Origin: Chloroflexota bacterium
GTDB taxonomy: Bacteria; Chloroflexota; UBA11872; UBA12225
Length of the DNA stretch: 64,000 nucleotides
Reading direction: 5' to 3'
NCBI GenBank assembly: GCA_009693165.1
Contig: SHXX01000004.1
Span: 1 to 64,000, forward strand
The notes below the pieces were generated by a model, which searched no databases, was not told where the DNA came from, and worked only from the letters and a program-made list of their open reading frames with translations. How positions within the stretch are numbered: position 1 is the first letter of the stretch; each line of letters opens with the position of its first letter. This document shows, in pieces, positions 49,371-58,717 of this stretch. The position numbers and the translations under genes are program-made.

Positions 49371-51722
49371 ATGACTGGCTCTGGCCCATTGACGACACGA
49401 CGGGAGGTTGGCCGGGGACGCGGACTCTCGCGTCATTCGTCCTTCAGGCGACTGCTAGGAAACCGTAGCCAAACCCTTGGTACTGCGTGCGTTCTGATTG
49501 GATTTGCTTCCGTACTCTACTTTCAGAGCCAGGCAGATCCGGCAATCTTGGGTAATGGCCTCACGACAATCGCCGGTCTCCTTTTTGGTTGCGCCATGTT
49601 TCTGGCAGGGCTTGCCGTGGCTGGTGATCGGATACCTGCAAATTGGGTGCATGGCGAGACCCAGGCACCGGCTTTGAGGCCTCAAACCACTCCGAAGACC
49701 GTAGGAGAGCTTGCAGCGCGATCTCTTGGAGCGCGGAACCCGTCCGCTCACTTTGCGCCCCGAAAGGTTTCCCAAAGACTGGCCGCTGTTGCAGCGGCGC
49801 TCGGTGCGGCCACATTCGTTCTTAGTGGGGGCAACAAGTTCACCTCAATCAATGTAACGGTTTGGGTTGCTTCCGTCCTGACTTTCCTTTGGGCCTGTTG
49901 GGAGAGAGATCGGAAGGTGACCGTATTTGAGCGGATTTCTGCTGGTCTTGCCCACCTTTCACTCGAACGCTGGCAGTCTGATCGTCGTACGGGGACCTCG
50001 TCGGAAGGGCATCAGGGCGGCGGATGGAAGCAACCGGAAGGAATCCGCTTGACACCGACGGCACTCCTTGTGATTGCGCTTCTGGTTACGGGCGCGCTCA
50101 TCCTTTCATGGCGTGTGGCCGAAGTGCCTCGGGAGATGACCAGCGATCACGCCGAGAAACTTCTAGATGTGCAAGATGTACTTGACGGCCAGTACCGAAT
50201 TTTCTTTCCGAGGAATACCGGCCGTGAGGCGATGCAGTTTTATCTCATCGCACTGATGGCCCCCCTTGCTGGAGTGAGTTACCTGACCATGAAGCTCGGG
50301 ACGGTACTCATTGGCTTCTTCACACTGCCGTTCACTTTCCTTTTTGTTCGGACAGTGAGTGGTACCGGTGTTGCCCTACTCGCACTGTCGCTCGAGGTGG
50401 CAATGCGATGGCTGCTGCAAGTGTCGCGGGTCGGACTGCGTTTCCCGTTCCCGCCGGCATTCGGAGCGGCCATTGCCTACTTCCTCTTCAACGCGTTGCG
50501 TGATCGGCGGCGGAATGACTTCCTTCTACTGGGACTAGTAATCGGCATTGCGCAGCACACGTATACCGCACTCCGGTTGGTCCCGATTGGCGTCGCAGTA
50601 TCGTTGGCAATTGCCTACGTGATTGACCGCCGTCGTCCGGGCCGGGCCGGGCACGCGTCGAGGCTTCTTGCTGACACCGTTCTGATGGTTGCAACCGCGT
50701 TCCTAGTCTTCATGCCCTTGGCGAGGTACGCCGCGGAGGAACCCCAAATGTTCCTTTTCCGTGGAATGTCGAGGCTTGCGTCAGACCAGGTGAACGCTGT
50801 ACCACCGAATGCAGTGTTGGTGTTTCTTCAGAATATCGTAAACGCACTACTATTTTTCAACTGGAGAGGTGATGCGGTATGGGTCAATACCATTCCTGGT
50901 CTACCGATACTCGACACCGTGAGCGGTGGGCTGTTCGTCCTTGGCGCTGCGTACAGTTTGTACTCGCTGATCCGGCATCGAGATGTTCGTCAACTGCACG
51001 TAGGTATCTACCTCTTTATTTCACTGCTCCCGTCAACCATGAGCATCGCCTATCCTGGTGAGAACCCAAGCACAGTGCGGATGGGGGCGGCGATACCGAT
51101 TGTGGTGCTCTTGATGGCGACTGCCCTCCATGCGGTGCTGACAAGGCTTGCGCTTTGGCTGGGCGTTGGAGCGCAGCGGCGCGCAATGCTCGCGGGTCCG
51201 CAGGTCACCATCGGATCGCTTCTGAAGCATCGGAAGGCGAAGTCAGATATTAGTATTGGCTCTTTACTAATTTTCGTTTTCGCGATTGCGGTGATCGGCT
51301 CGATCTGGAAGACCAACCTTGACGCGTATTTCACGACATATCCCGCCCAACACACCCTGTCGAGCCAGCATGCAAGCCGTTTTGGTGACGTCATCAAGGG
51401 ATTTGTGGCATTTGGCGGTCTGCAGGACGACGCGTTCATCCTGCCGGGGCCTTACTGGGTCGACTGGCGCCTTGTCGCGATTGAGGCTGGGGACATAAAG
51501 TGGCATCCCATCATCGAGAACGTTGCCGCTGCGCGCACCCACGATGGCCGACCGGGCAAGCGCCTGTACATCGTTCATCCGGACGACCGGACCTCCCTCG
51601 ACCAGTTGAGGCAGTGGTATCCGCGATCCACGGTGACCGTGGCTTCCTTTCCGGAAACGATGGGGCAGCCGTTGTTCTTCACCGTCGAGGTCCCACCAGG
51701 GTCCGTATCGGTGGCACGCTAA
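49371..51722 (+). CDS. GT39-like polytopic membrane glycosyltransferase
   Basis: EMTSDHAEKLLDVQDVLDGQYRIFFPRNTGREAMQFYLIALMAPLAGVSYLTMKLGTVLIGFFTLP, typical PMT_2/GT39 architecture. Confidence 0.75.
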   Translation: MTGSGPLTTRREVGRGRGLSRHSSFRRLLGNRSQTLGTACVLIGFASVLYFQSQADPAILGNGLTTIAGLLFGCAMFLAGLAVAGDRIPANWVHGETQAPALRPQTTPKTVGELAARSLGARNPSAHFAPRKVSQRLAAVAAALGAATFVLSGGNKFTSINVTVWVASVLTFLWACWERDRKVTVFERISAGLAHLSLERWQSDRRTGTSSEGHQGGGWKQPEGIRLTPTALLVIALLVTGALILSWRVAEVPREMTSDHAEKLLDVQDVLDGQYRIFFPRNTGREAMQFYLIALMAPLAGVSYLTMKLGTVLIGFFTLPFTFLFVRTVSGTGVALLALSLEVAMRWLLQVSRVGLRFPFPPAFGAAIAYFLFNALRDRRRNDFLLLGLVIGIAQHTYTALRLVPIGVAVSLAIAYVIDRRRPGRAGHASRLLADTVLMVATAFLVFMPLARYAAEEPQMFLFRGMSRLASDQVNAVPPNAVLVFLQNIVNALLFFNWRGDAVWVNTIPGLPILDTVSGGLFVLGAAYSLYSLIRHRDVRQLHVGIYLFISLLPSTMSIAYPGENPSTVRMGAAIPIVVLLMATALHAVLTRLALWLGVGAQRRAMLAGPQVTIGSLLKHRKAKSDISIGSLLIFVFAIAVIGSIWKTNLDAYFTTYPAQHTLSSQHASRFGDVIKGFVAFGGLQDDAFILPGPYWVDWRLVAIEAGDIKWHPIIENVAAARTHDGRPGKRLYIVHPDDRTSLDQLRQWYPRSTVTVASFPETMGQPLFFTVEVPPGSVSVAR

Positions 51723-51726
51723 TGAC

Positions 51727-52830
51727 ATGCGGCGCATCCTCGTGCGTACGGCGTCGAAACCGGTCAGAATGTGTTCTCCGGACCAAAGCTTCGCGGGCAC
51801 GGTCCCAACAATGACGGTGGCGGAACCGAAAACGCGATCATCTGGGAGCTACAAGCCAACGCTCATTGGGATTGGGATTAGTCTCGGGTGCATCGGGATC
51901 CTTGCCGGTACTGTTGATGTTCACCAGACCATCAAGGCACTTCGCGACGTAGACCCCTATCCGCTGTTCGTGTCGGTGGTGTTGACGGCAATCACAGTTG
52001 CGTGCCGGGCGTTGCGCTGGCAAGCCTTGCTTAGACCGGAATCACGTTCCGGGTTCTGGTCTGCGGTCGAGGCGACGCTGATTGGCTACTTGTTCATTGC
52101 GGTCCTACCAGGCAGAGTTGGCGAAATCACACGGGCGGCAGTCCTGGGCCGTACTGAAAACGTCCCGACTGGGCGTGCAGTCGGAACGATCATAATCGAG
52201 AAGATATTTGATATTGCTGCCCTCCTGATCATGTTGGGGGTTCTCTCGCTCATCATTCCGCTCCCCGTGTGGGCACGAACCGCTGGCCTAAGCGTGACCG
52301 CTGTCTTTGCAGTCCTGACTGTTGGGTTTCTCGTAGCGACGTCGGTGAGACAAAGACTTGTGGGCTGGATCCAGGCACGACTGGATCCTCTGCCGGTCCT
52401 CCGGCGTTGCCGTCCCTCGCGGCTTGCAAACGAGCTGTTACGGGCCGCGAATAGTCTTTCATCAGGCAATCTACTTGCAGTTCAGGTTGCAGCGAGTACC
52501 GTCCTCTGGCTGCTTGCAATTTGTCAGGTCTACCTTGGGACCCTTGCTTTCCACCTGAACACTGGTTGGGATGCCGCGACGTTTGTGCTCGTCGCCACAA
52601 ACTTGGGCATGACCATTCCTTCAGCGCCAGCTTCGCTCGGGGTGTATCACGGCATCACCGTACTTGCGCTTGACGTTTTCAATGTGACCGCGCCGACTGC
52701 TCTCGGTCTCGCGGTTGGAATGCATGCCCTCGGGTTCGGCACACTGAGCCTTGCGGGCGCATTGTGTCTTGTCCGGGGTCTCTTGCTCGGACGCTTCGCG
52801 ATTGTCGACCTGTGGAAGTGGAGAGCCTGA
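51727..52830 (+). CDS. Lysylphosphatidylglycerol synthase TM-region/UPF0104 (flippase-like) membrane protein; start possibly at internal MTVAEPKTRSS
   Basis: RALRWQALLRPESRSGFWSAVEATLIGYLFIAVLPGRVGEITRAAVLGRTENVPTGRAVGTIIIEKIFDI. Confidence 0.85.
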   Translation: MRRILVRTASKPVRMCSPDQSFAGTVPTMTVAEPKTRSSGSYKPTLIGIGISLGCIGILAGTVDVHQTIKALRDVDPYPLFVSVVLTAITVACRALRWQALLRPESRSGFWSAVEATLIGYLFIAVLPGRVGEITRAAVLGRTENVPTGRAVGTIIIEKIFDIAALLIMLGVLSLIIPLPVWARTAGLSVTAVFAVLTVGFLVATSVRQRLVGWIQARLDPLPVLRRCRPSRLANELLRAANSLSSGNLLAVQVAASTVLWLLAICQVYLGTLAFHLNTGWDAATFVLVATNLGMTIPSAPASLGVYHGITVLALDVFNVTAPTALGLAVGMHALGFGTLSLAGALCLVRGLLLGRFAIVDLWKWRA

Positions 52831-52895
52831 CGTGGTGATCATTTTGTTGACACGTCGCTCGCCAGAGTTCGGTGGCACCTTGAGGGGGCTTCCGC

Positions 52896-53792
52896 ATGGG
52901 AACTGATCGAGCTTTACCCTCTCCCCCCGAGTTGTTGCGGATTGGTGCCGACGGTCAGGTGTTCGCCACCGCAAGCCTTCTCGCCCGCGCTCCTGCGATC
53001 GCACGCCAGCACCTCTCGACGCTTCCCGTACACCGCGCAATCATCCGCGTGGTCGAATGCCTGATGGTTGGGGCTGAACCGCTTGTTGGTCCTGTACTGG
53101 ATGTTGGGTGCGGTGACGGGCACTTTGCTGGTGCCTGTCTAGTGCCTTCATATGGAGCTCGGATCGATGTGGGGATTGACCCGGCGGTTGCGTCCGTTCG
53201 CGAGGCGCACGAAGCCGGTGTGTATCGAATGGCTCTTGCGTGTGGTGGCCAGGCTCTGCCATTTGCAGATGGATCATTCCCAACGGTCGTGAGCAATTGC
53301 GTTCTCGAACACATTCCGCCACTTGAGGAAACCCTGAGGGAAATCCACCGAGTTCTCGCACCGGCTGGCAAGTTGATAATCACCGTTCCGAGTGATCAGT
53401 TCGCCGGCTCGCTTTTTTGGTCCCGGACTCTGTCCCGTTTCGGATTTCCTTCCGCTGGGTCTGCCTACGGCAGATGGTTCAACCGAATCTCCCTTCATTT
53501 CCACACGTACGATCGTGATGGATGGCAGGCACGGCTTCATGCTGCCGGCTTCAAGGTCGAAAAATGGACCTCCTATCTGCTTCCGGATGTGATGGCCCTG
53601 TTTGACCTAAGCCATTATTACGGGGTTCCGACATTGGTGACGAAGAGACTGACTGGAAGGTGGATCCTTTGGCCAGGTAAATGGCGTTACCTACCGTGGG
53701 AACGTGCGCTGGAGAATGCGCTGGCGTCATGGGCACGGCAGATTGCCGTCCCGAATGGCTCCTACTTCTTCTTTGTCGCGAGGAAGGCATAA
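52896..53792 (+). CDS. Class I SAM-dependent methyltransferase
   Basis: VLDVGCGDGHFAGACLVPSYGARIDVGIDPA; LPFADGSFPTVVSNCVLEHIPPLEETLREIHRVLAPAGKLIITVPSD. Confidence 0.92.
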   Translation: MGTDRALPSPPELLRIGADGQVFATASLLARAPAIARQHLSTLPVHRAIIRVVECLMVGAEPLVGPVLDVGCGDGHFAGACLVPSYGARIDVGIDPAVASVREAHEAGVYRMALACGGQALPFADGSFPTVVSNCVLEHIPPLEETLREIHRVLAPAGKLIITVPSDQFAGSLFWSRTLSRFGFPSAGSAYGRWFNRISLHFHTYDRDGWQARLHAAGFKVEKWTSYLLPDVMALFDLSHYYGVPTLVTKRLTGRWILWPGKWRYLPWERALENALASWARQIAVPNGSYFFFVARKA

Positions 53793-53793
53793 C

Positions 53794-56700
53794 GTGGCCA
53801 GTGCACCGACTGATGAGCCTGGACCGGTTCGGCCTCCAAACCCCGGAGCGGAAACCGCGGCCCGTGAAGCGGATCCATCAACGGGCGATTACGGGTCGGT
53901 GGCTGATGCATTTGCGGTTCCGGAAGAGACGCACAGCTTTCCGGTTGCGATCCGAAGCACATTCAACTCGCAACGGTCTCGACATCTTGAAAATTGGGTT
54001 TTCGCGCTCATCATCGCCTTGGCTGCAGTCCTCCGATTCACTGGTGTGAACTGGGACAATGGAAGTCAGCTGCATCCGGATGAGCGCTTCCTTTTCATGG
54101 TCGAAGGCGCACTTCGTCCAGGGTTTGTCGCAACTGGTGCGAACGGCTCCACTGTCCAGACAAGGTCTGCACCAATCTGGGAGTACTACTTTGACACAGC
54201 GCGGTCGGGTCTCAACCCGCACAACGTGGGCTATGGCTTCTTTGTCTACGGAACATTTCCGTTACTTGCGACGAAATGGATTCTGACCCTTTTCCAATCC
54301 AGCGGATTTGACCGGATCCATCTGATTGGGCGGTCCCTTTCAGCACTCTCCGACACCGGTTCCGTTGCACTTGTGGCGATTATTGCCCGCAGGATGTTCG
54401 GACCTCGGGTCGGCCTGCTCGCTGCTGCGCTACTCGCGGTGTGTGTACTTCATATTCAACAAGCACACTTCTTTGTTTTTGACAGTTTTCTGGTGACGCT
54501 CGTCCTGGCATGTTTCTGGTCTTGCCTAAACATCGTTGCATTCGCCCGTTGGCGCGACTTCGCGATTACTGGCCTTCTGCTCGGTCTGACCTTCGCTACC
54601 AAACTCTCGATGGTGGTGTTCATGCCGGTGATTGCGTTCGCTGGTCTGATCCATCTCTGGGAGGTTCACCGGGCAAAGCATCATCGTGGCCTGGATTACC
54701 TTGGTGACGAGAAGGAATCGCCTACTGTCGCCGCAGTGCTGGAAGAATGGTGGGAGGATGGATCTCTTACCGCAATCATCGCTGGAGGGATTCTCACAGC
54801 GCTTGTCGCGATCCTCGTTTTTCGGATCGCCCAACCGTACGCGTTCGCAGGTCCAAGCCCGTTTGACCTTCGCCTGAACCCAAAGTGGTTAGACAACATC
54901 GACTACCAGGCGAAGTCTCAGGATGGGTCAGTCGATCTGCCTCCCAGTATCCAGTGGGCCGAGACATCGAAGGTCTTCTTTCCACTACGACACATGGTGA
55001 ACTGGGGACTCGGATTGCCATTGGGTGTCGCGGTTTGGGCAAGCTTTTTCGGCGCCTGCTGGCTTGCAGCATCTCGGCAGCGATGGCAGCACGCGCTTGT
55101 TGCTTTCTGGGCCGGTCTTTGCTTCCTCTACTTCTCGTCTGTCCTGAACAAGACGATGCGGTACCTGCTTCCGTCATACCCCTTCTTCGTGATCCTCGGC
55201 GCCTGGGGCCTGGTGTCGATGTTCGACGCACTCAAGAATGGTAGAGATCGGGTACGTAATGGGATGCCGTTCCAATCGAATGATATTCCGGAGGCGGTGA
55301 GGTTGAGGCTTTCCACGCTCAACCTGACGGCAATTTCACCAATCGCCCCACTCGTCGGCTCACTTGCCGTACTTGGCGTGTTGGTCTATTCCTCAGGATG
55401 GTCCTTTGCGTTTACTCGCATCTACGCAAGCCCAGTAAGTCGCGGTCAGGCCTCAATGTGGATTTACCGCAACGTGCCTCCGCCCGCAGTCATCGCGAAT
55501 GAACACTGGGATGACCCGTTGCCTCTTCCAATCCCAGGGTTCGACCACGGAAAGTACGCGGGGCCCCAGTTGCCTCTCTACGACCCAGACGAGCCGAAGA
55601 AGATCGACACAATCATACAGATGCTGTCGCAATCTTCCTACATGAATATCACGAGCAATCGCTTGTACGGGTCAATTCCCCGGATGCCTGAACGGTACCC
55701 CATGACAAGCGAATATTATCGGAGGCTGTTCGCTGGTGACCTTGGTTTTTCGCTTGTCGCCACCATTCCGAGCTACCCGTCAATTGGCTCGTGGGTGATA
55801 AACGACGATACCGCCGAGGAAGCATTCACCGTTTACGACCATCCTAAGGTTCTCATCTTCCGGAAGGATCCAGATTTTTCAGCGGCCCGCGTGAGACAGA
55901 TCCTGACCTCAGTCTCCCTCGACCACGTCCAGAACATTCCCCCCATCATGGCTGGACGCCCGAACCTTCAATTGAACGCGACGTCACGTGAGGCTGTCAC
56001 GGAGGGTGGGACCTGGAGCGACAGTTTTTCCTTGGATAGCGGGTCCGCACTGGTTGCGCCGGTTCTCTGGTACTTCACGCTTTCAATATTGGGACTGATC
56101 GCGGCACCGTTGGTTTGGTCTGCCCTTCCTTCGCTTCCTGACCGCGGGTACGGGTTGTCGCGCCCCATCGGTCTCTTGGCAGTGAGTTGGGTGGGATGGC
56201 TATTCGCGTCCGCTGATTTGCTCCCCTGGACCCGACTTTCACTTGTTGCAGCGAGTGCGGCGTGTGTGGTGCCGGTCATCCCGGTACTCAGGCGCAGCGG
56301 TCGTGAATGGGTGTTTTGGGTGCGAGAGAATTGGCGGACGATTGTCACCATTGAGGTGTTCACACTTGGCGCGTTTGCCGTTTTCTGCTTGATCAGGTCG
56401 GTGAACCCTGATCTCTGGCACCCCGCGCGTGGCGGTGAGAAGCCGATGGAGTTTGCGTATCTGAACGCCGTCATCAAGACGGCTTCATTCCCGCCTTACG
56501 ATCCTTGGTTTGCGGGCGGTTACCTCAACTACTACTACTTTGGATACGTGCTTATCGGGGCACTCGCGAAGTTAGCCGGCGTCGCTCCGTCTGTCAGTTT
56601 CAACATTGGCGTCGCAACGGTATATGCCATGACTGTAGGTGCGACCTTTGGGGTCGCTTCAAACCTCACGATTCTCGGATGGAAGACGGCGGTCGGGCAA

Positions 56701-58617
56701 GGTGGGGTCGTGAGACGATACCGGCCGATGCTGTATGGAGGGATTGCGGGGGTGGTATTTCTCGCCATTGTTGGAAACCTTGACGCATTTGGGCAGCTTG
56801 TCGATCGTCTCGCCCGGTCGGCGAGTGCTGCCGGGAGTGTGCCGGTGTCGGGATTGCCTGCATTGGTAGGCGGTGTGCCGGCGGTCCTTCTCGGGGGTGG
56901 GTCGCTGGAAGGGTTCGATTTCTGGCGTTCCTCACGGGTGATCCCGAACAACACCATCAATGAGTTTCCGTTCTGGACGTTCCTTTTTTCCGACCTTCAC
57001 GCGCACATGATCAGCATTCCCTATCAGGTTGTTTCGGCCGGGGTGATGCTCGGAATAGCGACGCACACTGTGCCGATATCTGGTTCTGGGCGGATGACTG
57101 CCTTTGATCGCCTCCTTGGCGTGATTACGATCCGGAACTTGGTTGTCGGGGCAGGGTTGGGATGGGTCGTCGGTGCCCTGAACGTCATCAACAGTTGGGA
57201 GTATCCAACCCACCTACTCCTGGCGGTGATTGCACTTGGAATTGCGAGGGTCGCAAGACGTGGATCTGCCACCGCGACAGACGTCGTTCATGTCATGGTG
57301 AGTTCGCTCGTCATGTTCGTCACTTCAACACTCTGGTACCGGCCCTTTTGGTCGAACTACCTGACTGTGTATAGCTCGGTAAGTTTGTGGACGACAGATA
57401 AATCGACGTTAGTCGACTACTTGATCATTCACGGAGCAATGGTCTTTCAATTGCTTACGTTCGTGGCACTCGTGGGATGGCCGGTCTGGCGGTCGACCGG
57501 GTGGGGTCGATACATCGCGGTGCGTCTACGAAACCTCGACGCATGGGAGCGGGTTTCGCGTCACGAGCGTGCTCTGCTTCCGTCAAGTGCCTTGTTGGGT
57601 ACTTGGTATGTCGCGTTAAGTGCAATATTCGTTTTGGTAATTGCTACCCTCGCCATTGCAAGGTCATCCCTGATCGCGTTCCTTATCACAATGGTGTTGA
57701 TCATGGTGCTAGTAGCGTGGGAGCAACGTCGTCAACCCGCACTCGCTTTCGCGGCCACCCTTGGGGCAACGGGAGCGGCCATAGGTATATTTGTCGAGTA
57801 CTTCGCACTGTCCGGTGACATTGGGCGAATGAACACCGTCTTCAAGTTCTACCTGCAGGTGTGGGTGCTCTGGTCATTGGTTTCGGGTGCGACGCTAGTT
57901 TGGGCGTTTGCGCGAGTGTTTGATCGCAAAAGGCTGAAGCCAATCGGGCTATTGCACTGGGGATGGGTGTCCGTCACCTCAGCACTCATGCTTGCCGTTC
58001 TGGCGTACCCGCTTGGAGCCGTGCCCGCACGGGTTGCGGATCGGTTTGCCCCGTTGCCCCCGACACTTGACGGAATGGCGTACATGAAGTCGGCGACCGT
58101 GCAGGATGCAAGCAGTGAAGTCACGCCCGCGAACCCTGGTGGCGCGACACTGAGGGCATTTGCCGACTACCTCGCGATCAGGTGGATGCTTGAGAATATC
58201 CAAGGCACCCCGGTGGTCCTTGAGGCATCCGTGCCTGAGTACCGATGGGGTTCGAGGGTCTCGAAGTACACCGGACTGCCGGCAGTCCTTGGGTGGCGGT
58301 GGCACCAAGCCCAGCAGCGAGGACCATACGCGCCTCAGGTAGACGGACGTTTGCGGGATGTCCAATCGATGTTCAACACCACGAGTACCGACGTGGCACA
58401 GGTGCTCCTTTCGAGGTACCACGTGCGGTACGTGTACGTCGGAGATCTGGAACGCGCTTACTACGCGTCGGCTGGAATCGCCAAGTTTGCGTCGGCGCCT
58501 GCACTTTTCCGATCCGTCTATGATGCGGACGGGGTGACCATTTACGAGTTCCTTCCCGAGGCTGGACGTCAGGGTCGGACACAGGCGCTGCCTTTGGAAG
58601 GCCCATTGGTCCAGTGA
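53794..58617 (+). CDS. Giant membrane protein: N-terminal GT39-like half fused to C-terminal DUF2298 (Chlor_Arch_YYY) half
   Basis: N half NGSQLHPDERFLFMVEGALRPGF and multi-TM; C half PPYDPWFAGGYLNYYYFGYVLIGALAKLAGVAPSVSFNIGVATVYA, FSDLHAHMISIPYQV, RMNTVFKFYLQVW. GTG start at 53794 just after the methyltransferase stop codon. Confidence 0.82.
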   Translation: MASAPTDEPGPVRPPNPGAETAAREADPSTGDYGSVADAFAVPEETHSFPVAIRSTFNSQRSRHLENWVFALIIALAAVLRFTGVNWDNGSQLHPDERFLFMVEGALRPGFVATGANGSTVQTRSAPIWEYYFDTARSGLNPHNVGYGFFVYGTFPLLATKWILTLFQSSGFDRIHLIGRSLSALSDTGSVALVAIIARRMFGPRVGLLAAALLAVCVLHIQQAHFFVFDSFLVTLVLACFWSCLNIVAFARWRDFAITGLLLGLTFATKLSMVVFMPVIAFAGLIHLWEVHRAKHHRGLDYLGDEKESPTVAAVLEEWWEDGSLTAIIAGGILTALVAILVFRIAQPYAFAGPSPFDLRLNPKWLDNIDYQAKSQDGSVDLPPSIQWAETSKVFFPLRHMVNWGLGLPLGVAVWASFFGACWLAASRQRWQHALVAFWAGLCFLYFSSVLNKTMRYLLPSYPFFVILGAWGLVSMFDALKNGRDRVRNGMPFQSNDIPEAVRLRLSTLNLTAISPIAPLVGSLAVLGVLVYSSGWSFAFTRIYASPVSRGQASMWIYRNVPPPAVIANEHWDDPLPLPIPGFDHGKYAGPQLPLYDPDEPKKIDTIIQMLSQSSYMNITSNRLYGSIPRMPERYPMTSEYYRRLFAGDLGFSLVATIPSYPSIGSWVINDDTAEEAFTVYDHPKVLIFRKDPDFSAARVRQILTSVSLDHVQNIPPIMAGRPNLQLNATSREAVTEGGTWSDSFSLDSGSALVAPVLWYFTLSILGLIAAPLVWSALPSLPDRGYGLSRPIGLLAVSWVGWLFASADLLPWTRLSLVAASAACVVPVIPVLRRSGREWVFWVRENWRTIVTIEVFTLGAFAVFCLIRSVNPDLWHPARGGEKPMEFAYLNAVIKTASFPPYDPWFAGGYLNYYYFGYVLIGALAKLAGVAPSVSFNIGVATVYAMTVGATFGVASNLTILGWKTAVGQGGVVRRYRPMLYGGIAGVVFLAIVGNLDAFGQLVDRLARSASAAGSVPVSGLPALVGGVPAVLLGGGSLEGFDFWRSSRVIPNNTINEFPFWTFLFSDLHAHMISIPYQVVSAGVMLGIATHTVPISGSGRMTAFDRLLGVITIRNLVVGAGLGWVVGALNVINSWEYPTHLLLAVIALGIARVARRGSATATDVVHVMVSSLVMFVTSTLWYRPFWSNYLTVYSSVSLWTTDKSTLVDYLIIHGAMVFQLLTFVALVGWPVWRSTGWGRYIAVRLRNLDAWERVSRHERALLPSSALLGTWYVALSAIFVLVIATLAIARSSLIAFLITMVLIMVLVAWEQRRQPALAFAATLGATGAAIGIFVEYFALSGDIGRMNTVFKFYLQVWVLWSLVSGATLVWAFARVFDRKRLKPIGLLHWGWVSVTSALMLAVLAYPLGAVPARVADRFAPLPPTLDGMAYMKSATVQDASSEVTPANPGGATLRAFADYLAIRWMLENIQGTPVVLEASVPEYRWGSRVSKYTGLPAVLGWRWHQAQQRGPYAPQVDGRLRDVQSMFNTTSTDVAQVLLSRYHVRYVYVGDLERAYYASAGIAKFASAPALFRSVYDADGVTIYEFLPEAGRQGRTQALPLEGPLVQ

Positions 58618-58717
58618 TGATGCGTGAAAGACGCGCACGGTGGCTGACCGGGATAATTGTCATACCCGTGGGTGGATCAGGCCGCCTGCAGGATCCGAAT
58701 TTCAGGAGCGTTAGGGC

